Assembly (NCBI GenBank): GCA_035534535.1 | Contig: DATLRS010000020.1 | Span: 1 to 24,665, forward strand | Origin: DATARH01 sp035534535 | Lineage (GTDB): Bacteria; Pseudomonadota; Alphaproteobacteria; ATCC43930; CGMCC-115725 | DNA: 24,665 nucleotides | Reading direction: 5' to 3' | The notes under the pieces: model-generated | What the model was told of the DNA's origin: nothing | Databases searched by the model: none | The model's input: only the letters and a program-made list of their open reading frames with translations | Program-made: the position numbers and the translations under genes | Shown here: in pieces, positions 14,829 to 22,906 of the stretch | Layout of the letters: each line of letters opens with the position of its first letter | Numbering within the stretch: the first letter of the stretch is position 1

Positions 14829-16541
14829 ATGCACGCGCCGCTGTCGTCACGGTTGGTCGGCGCCGGGCTCGTGGCGTTCCTGCTGGCTCTGGCCGGCTGT
14901 GGCGGGCTCGGCCCCGGCCCGGCGGGCACCGGCATCGGCATCGGCATCGGGGACACCGCGCGCGGCCTGCACGGCGGCTCAGAACGCGGCCGCATCCCGG
15001 CCAGCGGTCCGACGCCCCTCTTTGCCCACGGGCTCGAAGACATCCGGGAGCTTTATGTCGAGCCGGTCTCGATCCGGCGTCTCGCCATGTCTGGCCTCGC
15101 GCCGCTGTCGCGCCTCGACAACCGGCTGAGCGTCAACGAGAGCTTCGGGTTCGGCTTCTCCGACATGCTGGCGCTGCGTTATGACGACCGCGACATCGCC
15201 GTCTACCAGGCGCCGCCCGCCACCGACAGCCGCCGATGGGGTGCCCTTCTCGCCAACATGGCCGCGGCCGCGCGGCGGACCTCGCCGGTGCTCGCGGCAA
15301 TGTCGCAAGACAACATCGAAACCGCCGTGCTTGACGGCATGACCGGGGCGCTCGACCGCTTTTCGCACTATTCGCCGCCTGCATTGGCGCGCGATCAGCG
15401 CGCCGCGCGCGACGGTTTTGGCGGGATCGGCGTCACCCTCGACACGACCGACGCCGCCTTGCGGGTCACGGCGGTCACCCCGCAGGGCCCCGCCGAGAAT
15501 GCCGGCATCCGCCCCGAGGACCAGATCGTCGCGGTCAACGGCGTCGCGACCGTCGGCCGGCCGCATCAGGACGTCGTCCGCCTGCTGCGCGGACCGATCG
15601 GCAGCGCGGTCGAGCTCAAAATCGTGCCGGCGGGAACCGCGCAGCCGCACGAGCTGCGGCTGCGCCGGGCCCTTGTCGTGCTGCCCACCGTCACCATGAC
15701 GCGCGCCGGCAACATCGCGATCTTCCGCATCACCAGCTTCAACCACGACACGACGCAGCGCATCGTCACGGCCCTGGCGCAGGCCGAGCGGCAGACGCCT
15801 CACCCTCTCGCCGGCATCGTGCTCGATCTGCGCGGCAACCCGGGCGGCCTGCTCGATCAGGCAGTCAGCCTCGACGATCAGTTCATTCGCAAGGGTCCGA
15901 TCATCTCGACCGTCGGACGCCACCCCGCCAGCTACCAGAATTTCACCGCCGCCGGCGATGCCATCGCCCCCGACCTGCCGATCGTCGTGCTGATCAATGG
16001 CGGCTCGGCCTCGGCTGCCGAGATCGTGGCCGCCGTATTGCAGGATGTCGGGCGGGCGGTGGTCATCGGCAGCTCGTCCTACGGCAAGGGTACGGTGCAG
16101 ACCGTCCTGCGCCTGCCGAACGACGGCGATCTGGTCGTGACCTGGGCCCGGCTGGTCGCGCCCTCGGGATATCTGCTGCAGGCGCATGGCGTGGTGCCGA
16201 CCGTGTGCACCGCCGAACTGCCGGATGACGCACAGGGACTCGCCGCCGGGCTGCAGGAGATCGCGGCGGCCGGGCCGGGCGCCGGGCCGGGCGCCGGACT
16301 CGCGTTCCGCCCGCGCGCCTCGCTCGACGCGCGGGCCTGGGCGGAACTGCGGCAGTCGTGTCCGCCGCGCCACACCAGCCCGGCGATCGACCTCGAACTG
16401 GCCGAGCACCTGCTCGCCGACCCCCGGCTCGACGGCGAGGCGCTGCGTGCCCTCCCTGCCGCCACCCAGCTGGCGCAAGGCGCGGCCGCGGGCCACGCCT
16501 TGACAGATCGCAACCGCACGCTATCTTCACCGACGCGCTGA
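14829..16541 (+). CDS. Lipoprotein S41 C-terminal-processing peptidase (CtpA-like) with PDZ domain
   Basis: A periplasmic, lipid-anchored serine protease of the tail-specific (CtpA/Prc) family, 570 residues. The N-terminus is a lipoprotein signal: LVAFLLALAGC with the lipobox cysteine at residue 24, then a short Gly/Ile linker made by GGCATC repeats (14931-14948). The PDZ domain spans about 196-268 (GGIGVTLD, AENAGIRPEDQIVAVNG). The protease domain follows, with VLDLRGNPGG (331-340), the nucleophile Ser395 in GGSASAAEIVAAVLQD, and the general base Lys420 in SSYGKGTVQT. Both catalytic residues are intact, with the usual 25-residue spacing. ATG 14829 has GGGAG five bases upstream; GTG 14823 is an alternative. 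The C-terminus contains a doubled GPGA segment (16269-16292). Substrate proteins are unknown. Confidence 0.9.
   Translation: MHAPLSSRLVGAGLVAFLLALAGCGGLGPGPAGTGIGIGIGDTARGLHGGSERGRIPASGPTPLFAHGLEDIRELYVEPVSIRRLAMSGLAPLSRLDNRLSVNESFGFGFSDMLALRYDDRDIAVYQAPPATDSRRWGALLANMAAAARRTSPVLAAMSQDNIETAVLDGMTGALDRFSHYSPPALARDQRAARDGFGGIGVTLDTTDAALRVTAVTPQGPAENAGIRPEDQIVAVNGVATVGRPHQDVVRLLRGPIGSAVELKIVPAGTAQPHELRLRRALVVLPTVTMTRAGNIAIFRITSFNHDTTQRIVTALAQAERQTPHPLAGIVLDLRGNPGGLLDQAVSLDDQFIRKGPIISTVGRHPASYQNFTAAGDAIAPDLPIVVLINGGSASAAEIVAAVLQDVGRAVVIGSSSYGKGTVQTVLRLPNDGDLVVTWARLVAPSGYLLQAHGVVPTVCTAELPDDAQGLAAGLQEIAAAGPGAGPGAGLAFRPRASLDARAWAELRQSCPPRHTSPAIDLELAEHLLADPRLDGEALRALPAATQLAQGAAAGHALTDRNRTLSSPTR
16500..16527 (+). 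promoter_or_regulatory. Strong sigma-70-like promoter for rpmG inside the peptidase gene
   Basis: A perfect TTGACA at 16500-16505 is followed after 16 bases by TATCTT at 16522-16527. It overlaps the 3' end of the peptidase gene and lies about 40 bases before the rpmG start, so rpmG can be expressed independently. Confidence 0.6.
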
Positions 16542-16565
16542 CATCCCAACCCCGCGAGGCCGCCG

Positions 16566-16733
16566 ATGGCGAAGACCAATACAGTCCTGATCAAGCTGGT
16601 CAGCAGCGCGGATACCGGGTTTTTCTATGTCACCAAAAAGAACCCGCGCACGAAGACCACCAAGCTTGAGCTGAAAAAATTCGACCCGGTGGCGCGCAAG
16701 CACGTTATCTTCAAGGAAGCAAAAATCAAGTAG
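16566..16733 (+). CDS. rpmG: Large-subunit ribosomal protein bL33
   Basis: A 55-residue basic protein beginning MAKTNTVLIKLVSSADTG and containing FFYVTKKNPRTKTTKLELKKFDP, the bL33 signature. It lacks the CxxC pairs of the zinc-binding form, as usual for the zinc-free version in alphaproteobacteria. GCGAGG lies a few bases before the ATG, and a strong promoter-like pair ends at 16527. It converges with the acyl-CoA synthetase on the other strand, with 30 bases between stops. Confidence 0.96.
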   Translation: MAKTNTVLIKLVSSADTGFFYVTKKNPRTKTTKLELKKFDPVARKHVIFKEAKIK

Positions 16734-16763
16734 TGTCGCGGTCGCGCCGGCTGGCGCGGTAGC

Positions 16764-18452
16764 TCAGGCGGTCTGTTGCACCGTCAGGCCGAGTTCGCGG
16801 ATCGTCTCCTCGCGCATCAGGAATTTCTGGATCTTGCCGGTGACCGTCATCGGGAAGGCGTCGACGAACTTGACGTAGCGCGGCACCTTGTAATGCGCGA
16901 TCTGGCCCTGGCAAAAAGCGCGGATCTCGTCCACCGTCGCGCTCTCCCCGTCGCGCAATTTAACCCAGGCGCACAGCTCCTCGCCGTAGCGCGGGTCGGG
17001 GATGCCGATCACCTGTACGTCCTGGATCTTCGGATGGCGGTAGAGGAACTCCTCGATCTCGCGCGGGTAGACGTTCTCGCCGCCGCGGATCACCATGTCC
17101 TTGATGCGCCCGACGATATTGCAATAGCCCGCGTCGTCGATCGTGGCGAGATCGCCGGTGCGCATCCAGCGGGCATCGTCGATCGCCTCGCGGGTCTTCT
17201 CCTCGTCGCCCCAGTAGCCGAGCATCACCGAATAACCGCGGGTCAGCAGCTCGCCGGCGGTGCCGCGCGGCACGATGCGGCCCTCGGCGTCGATGATCTT
17301 GACCTCGATATGCGGCTGGATGCGGCCGACCGTCGCGACGCGGCGTTCGAGCGGGTCCGTGGTCGATGACTGAAAGCTGACCGGGCTCGTCTCGGTCATG
17401 CCGTAGGCGATCGTGATCTCCGACAGGTGCATCGCCGCGATCACGCGCTTCATGACCTCGATCGGGCACGGGCTGCCCGCCATGATGCCGGTGCGCAGCG
17501 ACGCCAGGTCGAATTTCGTGAAATCGGGGTGTTCCATCTCGGCGATGAACATCGTCGGGACGCCGTGCAAGGCGGTGCAGCGCTCCGCCTCGACGGCTTC
17601 CAGCGTGGCAAGCGGCTCGAAGCCCTCGCCGGGGAACACCATCGCCGCCCCATGCGTCACGCAGGCCAGCGTGCCAAGCACCATGCCAAAGCAATGGTAG
17701 AGCGGCACCGGAATGCACAGCCGGTCGTGCTCGCTGAAGCGCATCGCCTCGCCAACGAAGAAGCCGTTGTTGAGAATGTTGTGATGGGTCAGCGTCGCAC
17801 CCTTGGGAAACCCGGTGGTGCCGCTGGTGAACTGGATGTTGATCGGGTCGTCGAACTGCAACTCGGCCGCGAACGCGGCGAGCCGCTCGCGCTCGGCCCG
17901 TCCGCCGAGCGCGGATACGTCATCGAAACGGATCATGCCGGGCACGCTCGCCGCGCCGATATTGATGACAAGCCGCAGCTGCGGCAGGCGCGCGGCGTGC
18001 AGGTTGCCGGGTGACGCCGCCGCCAGTTGCGGCGCCAGTTCGCCCAGCATCGCCAGATAATCGCTGCTCTTGAAGCGGGTCGCGGTGATCAGCGCGACGC
18101 AGCCCGCCTTGTTGAGCGCGTATTCGAGCTCGCTGACGCGGTAGGCGGGATTGATGTTGACGAGGATCAGCCCGGCCTTCGCGGTGGCGAACTGGGCGAT
18201 GACCCACTGCGCGTTGTTGGGCGACCAGATGCCGACCCGCTCGCCGCGCTCGAGGCCCAGCGCCAACAGGCCGGCCGCGAAGGCCTCGACCTGTGCCCGC
18301 AGCTCGCGATAGCTCCAGCGGATCTCCTGATGCCGCACGATCAGCGCGTCGCGCGCCGCAAAGCGCACGGCCATCCGATCGAAATGTACCCCGATCGTCT
18401 CGCCGATCAGCGCAACCTCGCTCGCCCCATGAACATAGCTCGGCGCCGACAT
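16764..18452 (-). CDS. AMP-binding acyl-CoA synthetase (fatty-acid-CoA ligase)
   Basis: An adenylate-forming ligase that activates a carboxylic acid with ATP and transfers it to CoA. The 562-residue protein carries the P-loop FTSGTTGFPKG (208-218), the acyl-adenylate motif YGMTETSPVSF, the hinge region GYCNIVGRIKDMVIRGGENVYP, and the C-terminal TGKIQK (538-543) with the adenylation lysine. All core motifs are intact. The ATG at 18452 is preceded by GGGAGGACAGG, a strong ribosome site. It sits between pleD (same strand, upstream, 147-base gap) and rpmG (convergent). The chain length of the substrate is not evident; the overall look is that of medium- or long-chain fatty acyl-CoA synthases. The 147-base gap shows no gene and no convincing hairpin terminator. 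Confidence 0.9.
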   Translation of the reverse strand: MSAPSYVHGASEVALIGETIGVHFDRMAVRFAARDALIVRHQEIRWSYRELRAQVEAFAAGLLALGLERGERVGIWSPNNAQWVIAQFATAKAGLILVNINPAYRVSELEYALNKAGCVALITATRFKSSDYLAMLGELAPQLAAASPGNLHAARLPQLRLVINIGAASVPGMIRFDDVSALGGRAERERLAAFAAELQFDDPINIQFTSGTTGFPKGATLTHHNILNNGFFVGEAMRFSEHDRLCIPVPLYHCFGMVLGTLACVTHGAAMVFPGEGFEPLATLEAVEAERCTALHGVPTMFIAEMEHPDFTKFDLASLRTGIMAGSPCPIEVMKRVIAAMHLSEITIAYGMTETSPVSFQSSTTDPLERRVATVGRIQPHIEVKIIDAEGRIVPRGTAGELLTRGYSVMLGYWGDEEKTREAIDDARWMRTGDLATIDDAGYCNIVGRIKDMVIRGGENVYPREIEEFLYRHPKIQDVQVIGIPDPRYGEELCAWVKLRDGESATVDEIRAFCQGQIAHYKVPRYVKFVDAFPMTVTGKIQKFLMREETIRELGLTVQQTA

Positions 18453-18599
18453 CCTGTCCTCCCTGGCGCGGCTTTGTCCGACCCCCGCGCCGCTGCGTTA
18501 TTGTAGCAGCCGGCGAGGCTTGGGGACACCGCCGAGCCTATGGAGGCCGATTCGGACGTGGGTGTGGGGAGGGGTGGCTGCCGGCGCGCGGCGTCGTGC

Positions 18600-20015
18600 T
18601 CAGGACGCGGCAGCCAGCGGCAATGGCGCGCCCGCCTTCGCCGCATTGCCGCCGGGCAGCGTCGCAACGCGATTGCGGCCGGCATGCTTGGCGGCGTAGA
18701 GCGCGTCATCGGCACGCTTCAACAGGCTTTCCTGCGTCTCCTTGTCGTTGACCGCCACGGCGACGCCGATACTGACCGTGACCGACACCCTGGCGCGCCC
18801 GCCCTCGATGACAAAAGGCTCGGCAGCGACCGCGGCCCGGAAGCGCTCGGCAACGACGAGGGCGCCGGCAAGGCTGGTCTCGGGCATCACCACGACAAAC
18901 TCCTCGCCGCCCAGGCGTCCGACCAGATCGACGCTGCGAACATGGCGCAGCGCACGACCGGCGAGTTCGCGCAGCACATCGTCGCCGGCCGGGTGACCGT
19001 GACTGTCATTGACCTGCTTGAAATGGTCGATATCGAACAGCATTAGCGCGATTTCGCTGCTCTCGGGCTGGCGGGCGAGGATCTCGTTCAGATGGGCAAA
19101 GACATAGCGCCGATTGTAGAGACCGGTCAGTTCGTCGCTCAGCGCCAGCGACAGGCCACGCTGGTAATTCTGCTGCAGCTTATCCTGCAGCCGTTTGCGG
19201 CGGATCTGGGTGCGCACCCGGGCCAACAGCTCGTTGCGATCCACCGGACGGATCAGATAATCGTTGGCGCCGAGATCGAGACCCTTGGCGAGCCGCGGTA
19301 GCTCGCCGTCATCGGCCATCAGCAGGATCGGCAATTGGCGCCAGCTTTCGGTGGCGCGCCATTGCGAGACGAGCCGCAGCGGGTCGCCGTCCGGCATCGC
19401 CAGGCTGGCGATGACCAGCTCGACCGATGGGTCCAGCATCGTCTGCGCCTCGGCGCACGATGTCGCGCGCAACACCGAAGCGGCGACCGGCGCCAGCGCT
19501 TCGATCAACCGGGAGGCGGCGAACCCCTGCTCCTCGACGAGCAGGATCCGCGCGGCGGCGACATCCGCGGCCGGACCGCCGGCCAGTTCGGGGGTGCTGA
19601 ACAGGCTGTAAACCTCCTCGCGCAGCCGCAACTCGTCCATCATCCGCTTCAGCCGAACCAGCGAGCGCACGCGAGCGAACAGGGCGGTGTCGTTGACCGG
19701 CTTCGTGAGGAAATCGTCGGCCCCCGATTCCAGGCCGCGCAACCGGTCGGCCACGTCGGACAGCGCGGTCACCATGACCACCGGGATGTCGGTGGTGCGC
19801 GGGCTCGCCTTGAGCCGGCGACACACCTCAAACCCATCCATCCGCGGCATCATCACGTCGAGCAGAATGATATCGGGCACTTCGGCATCCGCGACCTCGA
19901 GCGCGCGCGGGCCGTTTTGGGCGCTTAGAACCTCGAAATACTCGCTGGCGAGCTTGGCTTCGAGCAGCTTGATATTGAGCTCGACGTCATCAACCACCAG
20001 AACGCGGGCGGTCAT
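18600..20015 (-). CDS. pleD: PleD response regulator with diguanylate cyclase domain
   Basis: Makes cyclic di-GMP when phosphorylated, driving polar development and the motile-to-sessile switch. The 471-residue protein has the Caulobacter PleD layout: a first receiver (1-120) with phosphoacceptor Asp53 in LLDVMMPRMDG and Lys105; a second receiver (about 155-275) in which the acceptor position is not Asp (VIASLAMPDGD), so it is an adaptor; and a GGDEF domain (about 290-455). The active site is GGEEF (369-373), and the inhibitory RxxD site (Arg360 to Asp363) is placed five residues before it, so product inhibition should operate. The ATG at 20015 has AGAGGGG upstream. It follows divK by 12 bases and is clearly in the same operon. 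Confidence 0.96.
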   Translation of the reverse strand: MTARVLVVDDVELNIKLLEAKLASEYFEVLSAQNGPRALEVADAEVPDIILLDVMMPRMDGFEVCRRLKASPRTTDIPVVMVTALSDVADRLRGLESGADDFLTKPVNDTALFARVRSLVRLKRMMDELRLREEVYSLFSTPELAGGPAADVAAARILLVEEQGFAASRLIEALAPVAASVLRATSCAEAQTMLDPSVELVIASLAMPDGDPLRLVSQWRATESWRQLPILLMADDGELPRLAKGLDLGANDYLIRPVDRNELLARVRTQIRRKRLQDKLQQNYQRGLSLALSDELTGLYNRRYVFAHLNEILARQPESSEIALMLFDIDHFKQVNDSHGHPAGDDVLRELAGRALRHVRSVDLVGRLGGEEFVVVMPETSLAGALVVAERFRAAVAAEPFVIEGGRARVSVTVSIGVAVAVNDKETQESLLKRADDALYAAKHAGRNRVATLPGGNAAKAGAPLPLAAAS

Positions 20016-20027
20016 ACGATCACCCCT

Positions 20028-20441
20028 CTAGCCGGTAAGAAAGCGTTCGACGGTCTGCATGAAGCTTGCCACTGAAATCGGCTTGGCGATATAGGCTTCG
20101 CAGCCACCGTCGCGGATTCGTTCCTCGTCGCCCTTCATGGCAAACGCCGTCACGGCAATCACCGGAATCGTCCGCAGAGTATCGTCTTCCTTGAGCCATT
20201 TGGTAACTTCGAGCCCGGAGACTTCGGGCAGCTGAATGTCCATCAGAATGAGGTCCGGCCGGTGTTCGCGCGCCATACGCAGCGCCTCAATCCCGTCCCT
20301 CGTCTGCAGCGTGCTGTAGCCGTGCGCCTCGAGCAGGTCGTTGAACAGCTTCATGTTGAGGTCGTTATCCTCGACGATCAACACTTTCCGCGCCAGGCCC
20401 TGGGCGACATTGCTGTCGTGGCTTATCGAATTGAGCGTCAT
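20028..20441 (-). CDS. divK: DivK single-domain response regulator
   Basis: A stand-alone receiver that carries cell-fate signals from DivJ and PleC to DivL and PleD in alphaproteobacteria. From ATG 20441 it has 137 residues. The core matches Caulobacter DivK nearly word for word: KVLIVEDNDLNMKLFNDLLE, LILMDIQLPEVSGLEVTKWL with phosphoacceptor Asp68, AVTAFAMKGDEERIRDGGC, and YIAKPIS with the conserved lysine. There are about 16 extra N-terminal residues before the family's usual MTKKVLIVED start. A longer open frame reaches 20543, but that part does not resemble DivK and is more likely leader. The ribosome site is weak. It is first in the operon with pleD. Confidence 0.95.
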   Translation of the reverse strand: MTLNSISHDSNVAQGLARKVLIVEDNDLNMKLFNDLLEAHGYSTLQTRDGIEALRMAREHRPDLILMDIQLPEVSGLEVTKWLKEDDTLRTIPVIAVTAFAMKGDEERIRDGGCEAYIAKPISVASFMQTVERFLTG

Positions 20442-20684
20442 TCTTACCGGGTCCCTGATGCCGCCGATCACGTGCGCAGTGCAGCGCGCCGGAAGCGGCA
20501 TCCGGCTAGTCCACCGCAATTCATCAGGCAGCGTTGTACCCAACTTGGCTTAACAATTGGTAACCGCTGGGCTTGGCGGCGTAAAGAGCGGCGGCCGACA
20601 GGGCGAGGAGAGGCACCGCGGGCCGCCGGATTTGCGGGCTCCGCTCGGGGTGCCGCGGCAATTGCGTGAGCGGAGCGCGCTGGG

Positions 20685-21599
20685 ATGACCTTTCGCATCG
20701 GCATCGACCTGGGCGGCAGCAAGATCGCGGCGGTGGCCATCGATTGCGAGGGGCGCACCCAGGCACAGCGGCGAATCGCCACGCCGGTCGGCGATTATCC
20801 CGGCACGGTCGCGGCGCTGGCTTGGCTCGTCGCCGCGATCGAGGGCGACATCGGCTGCGGCGCCTCGGTCGGCATCGGCATCCCTGGAACCATCGTCGCC
20901 GCCACCGGGCTCGTCAAAAACGCCAACTCGACCTGGCTGATCGGCCGGCCGCTGGCCCGCGATGTCGAGGCGGCGCTCGGCCGCCCCGTCCGCTTTGCCA
21001 AGGATGCCAACTGCTTTGCCCTGTCGGAGGCGAGCGACGGCGCGGCTGCGGGGCGTGCTGCCGTGTTCGGCGCGATCCTCGGCACCGGGGTCGGCGGCGG
21101 CATCGTGATCGACGGGCAGCTGCTGGTCGGCGCCAACGCGATCGCCGGCGAGTGGGGCCATAACCCGCTGCCAGCACCGCAGCCCGACGAAGCGCCGGGG
21201 CCGGCCTGCTATTGCGGCCGCCGCGGCTGCATCGAGACGTTTCTGTCGGGGCCGGGGCTGGCCGCCGATCACCGGCGCGTCACCGGCCAGGGGCTCGCCG
21301 CGCCGCAGATCGCCGCCGCGGCCGCGGCCGGCGATCCGACGTGCCGGGCGACGCTCGACCGCTACGTCGATCGCCTCGCCCGTGCCCTCGCAAGCGTCAT
21401 CAACCTGATCGATCCCGATGCGATCGTGCTCGGCGGCGGCCTCTCCGCCCTCGCTTGTCTGTACGACGAGGTGCCCCGACGCTGGGGCCGCCACATCCTG
21501 TCCGAACGCATCGTGACGCGCCTGTTGCCGCCGCGCCATGGCGATGCCAGCGGGGTGCGCGGCGCGGCCTGGCTGTGGCCGCCGGACGCTGCGGCATGA
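20685..21599 (+). CDS. mak: ROK-family fructokinase (Mak-like)
   Basis: Phosphorylates fructose (or a related hexose) with ATP in the cytoplasm. The 304-residue protein follows E. coli Mak closely: IGIDLGGSKI (phosphate motif, 5-14), GIGIPGTI, VKNANSTWL (78-85), the catalytic Asp107 in AKDANCFALSEA, LGTGVGGGIVIDG, AGEWGHNPLP, the zinc site CYCGRRGCIETFLSGPG, IDPDAIVLGGG, and the ending GDASGVRGAAWLWP. All sites are intact. The ATG at 20685 is preceded by GGAGCGCGCTGGG. Its last bases overlap dinB by four (ATGA), so the two are translationally coupled. It is divergent from divK; the 243-base gap (20442-20684) shows no gene, only a somewhat AT-richer patch near 20541-20566 that could hold promoters. 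Fructose as substrate is inferred from similarity. Confidence 0.9.
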   Translation: MTFRIGIDLGGSKIAAVAIDCEGRTQAQRRIATPVGDYPGTVAALAWLVAAIEGDIGCGASVGIGIPGTIVAATGLVKNANSTWLIGRPLARDVEAALGRPVRFAKDANCFALSEASDGAAAGRAAVFGAILGTGVGGGIVIDGQLLVGANAIAGEWGHNPLPAPQPDEAPGPACYCGRRGCIETFLSGPGLAADHRRVTGQGLAAPQIAAAAAAGDPTCRATLDRYVDRLARALASVINLIDPDAIVLGGGLSALACLYDEVPRRWGRHILSERIVTRLLPPRHGDASGVRGAAWLWPPDAAA

Positions 21600-22891
21600 C
21601 CCGGATCCTGTGCCGCGATTGCGCCGCCCTTGCCGCGGCCTCGGAGACGCCGCTGCGCTGTCCGCAATGCGGTTCGCCGCGTCTCGTCGCCCATCGCGAA
21701 CTGGCCGAACTGGCGATCGCCCACCTCGATTGCGACGCGTTTTACGCGACCGTTGAAAAGCGCGACCGGCCGGAACTCGCCGAGCTGCCGGTCATCGTCG
21801 GCGGCGGCCAGCGCGGCGTCGTGCTCGCCTGCTGCTATGTCGCGCGGCTCTATGGCGTGCGCTCGGCGATGCCGATGTTCAAGGCGCTGGCCGCCTGCCC
21901 CGACGCCGTCGTCGTCCGCCCGGACATGGCGAAATACCGCGAGGTCGGGCGCGCGGTGCGAACCGAGATGCGGCATCTGACGCCGCTCGTCGAGCCCTTG
22001 TCGATCGACGAGGCGTTTCTCGATCTGACCGGCACGCAGGCGGTGCACCGAGCCGCGCCCGGGCAACTCCTGGCGGCGCTCGCCCGCCGCATCGAGGCTC
22101 GGCTCGGCATCACCATATCGGTCGGTCTCAGCTACAACAAGTTTCTCGCGAAACTCGCTTCCGATCTCGACAAGCCGCGCGGATTTGCGGTGATCGGCCG
22201 GGCCGAGGCGGTGTCGTTCCTCGCCGACAAGCCGGTCGGCTGGCTGTGGGGCGTCGGCGCCGCGATGCAGCACCGGCTCGCCGCCGACGGCATCATGCGG
22301 ATCGGCCAGCTATCCGCGCTCGACCCGCGCGAGTTGGCGCGGCGCTACGGCCGGCTCGGCGGGCGCCTGGCGCAACTGGCGCGCGGCGAGGACGATCGCC
22401 GCATCGATCCCGAGGGGCGGGCGCGGTCGATCTCGGCCGAGACGACCTTCGCACGCGATGAGGCCGACGCCGACGCGCTGGCCCGCGCGCTGTGGCCGTT
22501 ATGCGAGACGGTCGCGGCGCGGCTCAAGCAAAATGCGCTGGCCGCCGGCAGCGTGACCCTGAAGCTCAAGACGGCCGATTTCCGCCTGCGCACCCGCTCG
22601 CGCCACCTCGCCGACCCGACCCAGCTTGCCGACAGCCTGTTCCGCACCGCGCGCCAGCTGCTCGCCGGCGAAGCCGACGGCAGCACCAGATTTCGCCTGA
22701 TCGGCGTCGGCGCGGACGGGCTGGTCGCCGGCGAGCGCGCCGATCTGCCGACCCTGTTCGACGACGCGGAGGGGCGGCCGCGTCAACTCGCCCAGGCGAT
22801 CGACGACATCCGCCGCCGCCACGGCGACAGGGCGGTGCGGCGCGGCCGGTCGTTGGGCCGGGCGTTGGGCCGGGCGTTGCCCGACGATTGA
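21596..22891 (+). CDS. dinB: DNA polymerase IV with N-terminal zinc ribbon
   Basis: Error-prone Y-family polymerase for lesion bypass. The 431-residue protein begins with a four-cysteine zinc ribbon (Cys6, Cys9, Cys22, Cys25) absent from E. coli DinB but known in alphaproteobacterial forms. The polymerase core follows: IAHLDCDAFYATVEKRD with Asp45, VGGGQRGVVLACCYVARLYGVRSAMP, and PLSIDEAFLDLTG with catalytic Asp138 and Glu139. Next come SVGLSYNKFLAKLASDLDKP, the helix-hairpin-helix part (VGWLWGVG), and the little-finger domain. ADLPTLFDD near the C-terminus resembles a beta-clamp binding peptide. The last residues hold a doubled SLGRALGR-type repeat (DNA 22851-22874). The ATG overlaps the end of mak in ATGA. 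Confidence 0.94.
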   Translation: MTRILCRDCAALAAASETPLRCPQCGSPRLVAHRELAELAIAHLDCDAFYATVEKRDRPELAELPVIVGGGQRGVVLACCYVARLYGVRSAMPMFKALAACPDAVVVRPDMAKYREVGRAVRTEMRHLTPLVEPLSIDEAFLDLTGTQAVHRAAPGQLLAALARRIEARLGITISVGLSYNKFLAKLASDLDKPRGFAVIGRAEAVSFLADKPVGWLWGVGAAMQHRLAADGIMRIGQLSALDPRELARRYGRLGGRLAQLARGEDDRRIDPEGRARSISAETTFARDEADADALARALWPLCETVAARLKQNALAAGSVTLKLKTADFRLRTRSRHLADPTQLADSLFRTARQLLAGEADGSTRFRLIGVGADGLVAGERADLPTLFDDAEGRPRQLAQAIDDIRRRHGDRAVRRGRSLGRALGRALPDD

Positions 22892-22906
22892 CCGGCGAGC
22901 CGCCGC

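Noticed and set aside
16743..16758. CGCGCC–GGCGCG hairpin between the convergent rpmG and acyl-CoA synthetase genes as a terminator.
   Set aside because: Only six base pairs and no T run on either strand; such stems are frequent by chance at this composition.
20442..20543. Longer divK with 34 more N-terminal residues.
   Set aside because: DivK is a single receiver domain, and the added sequence is unlike any part of it and lies in the likely leader.
20550..20564. TTAA…TAAC pattern upstream of divK resembling a CtrA binding site.
   Set aside because: The half-sites do not keep the TTAA-N7-TTAA spacing; the second half is off by one base and mismatched.
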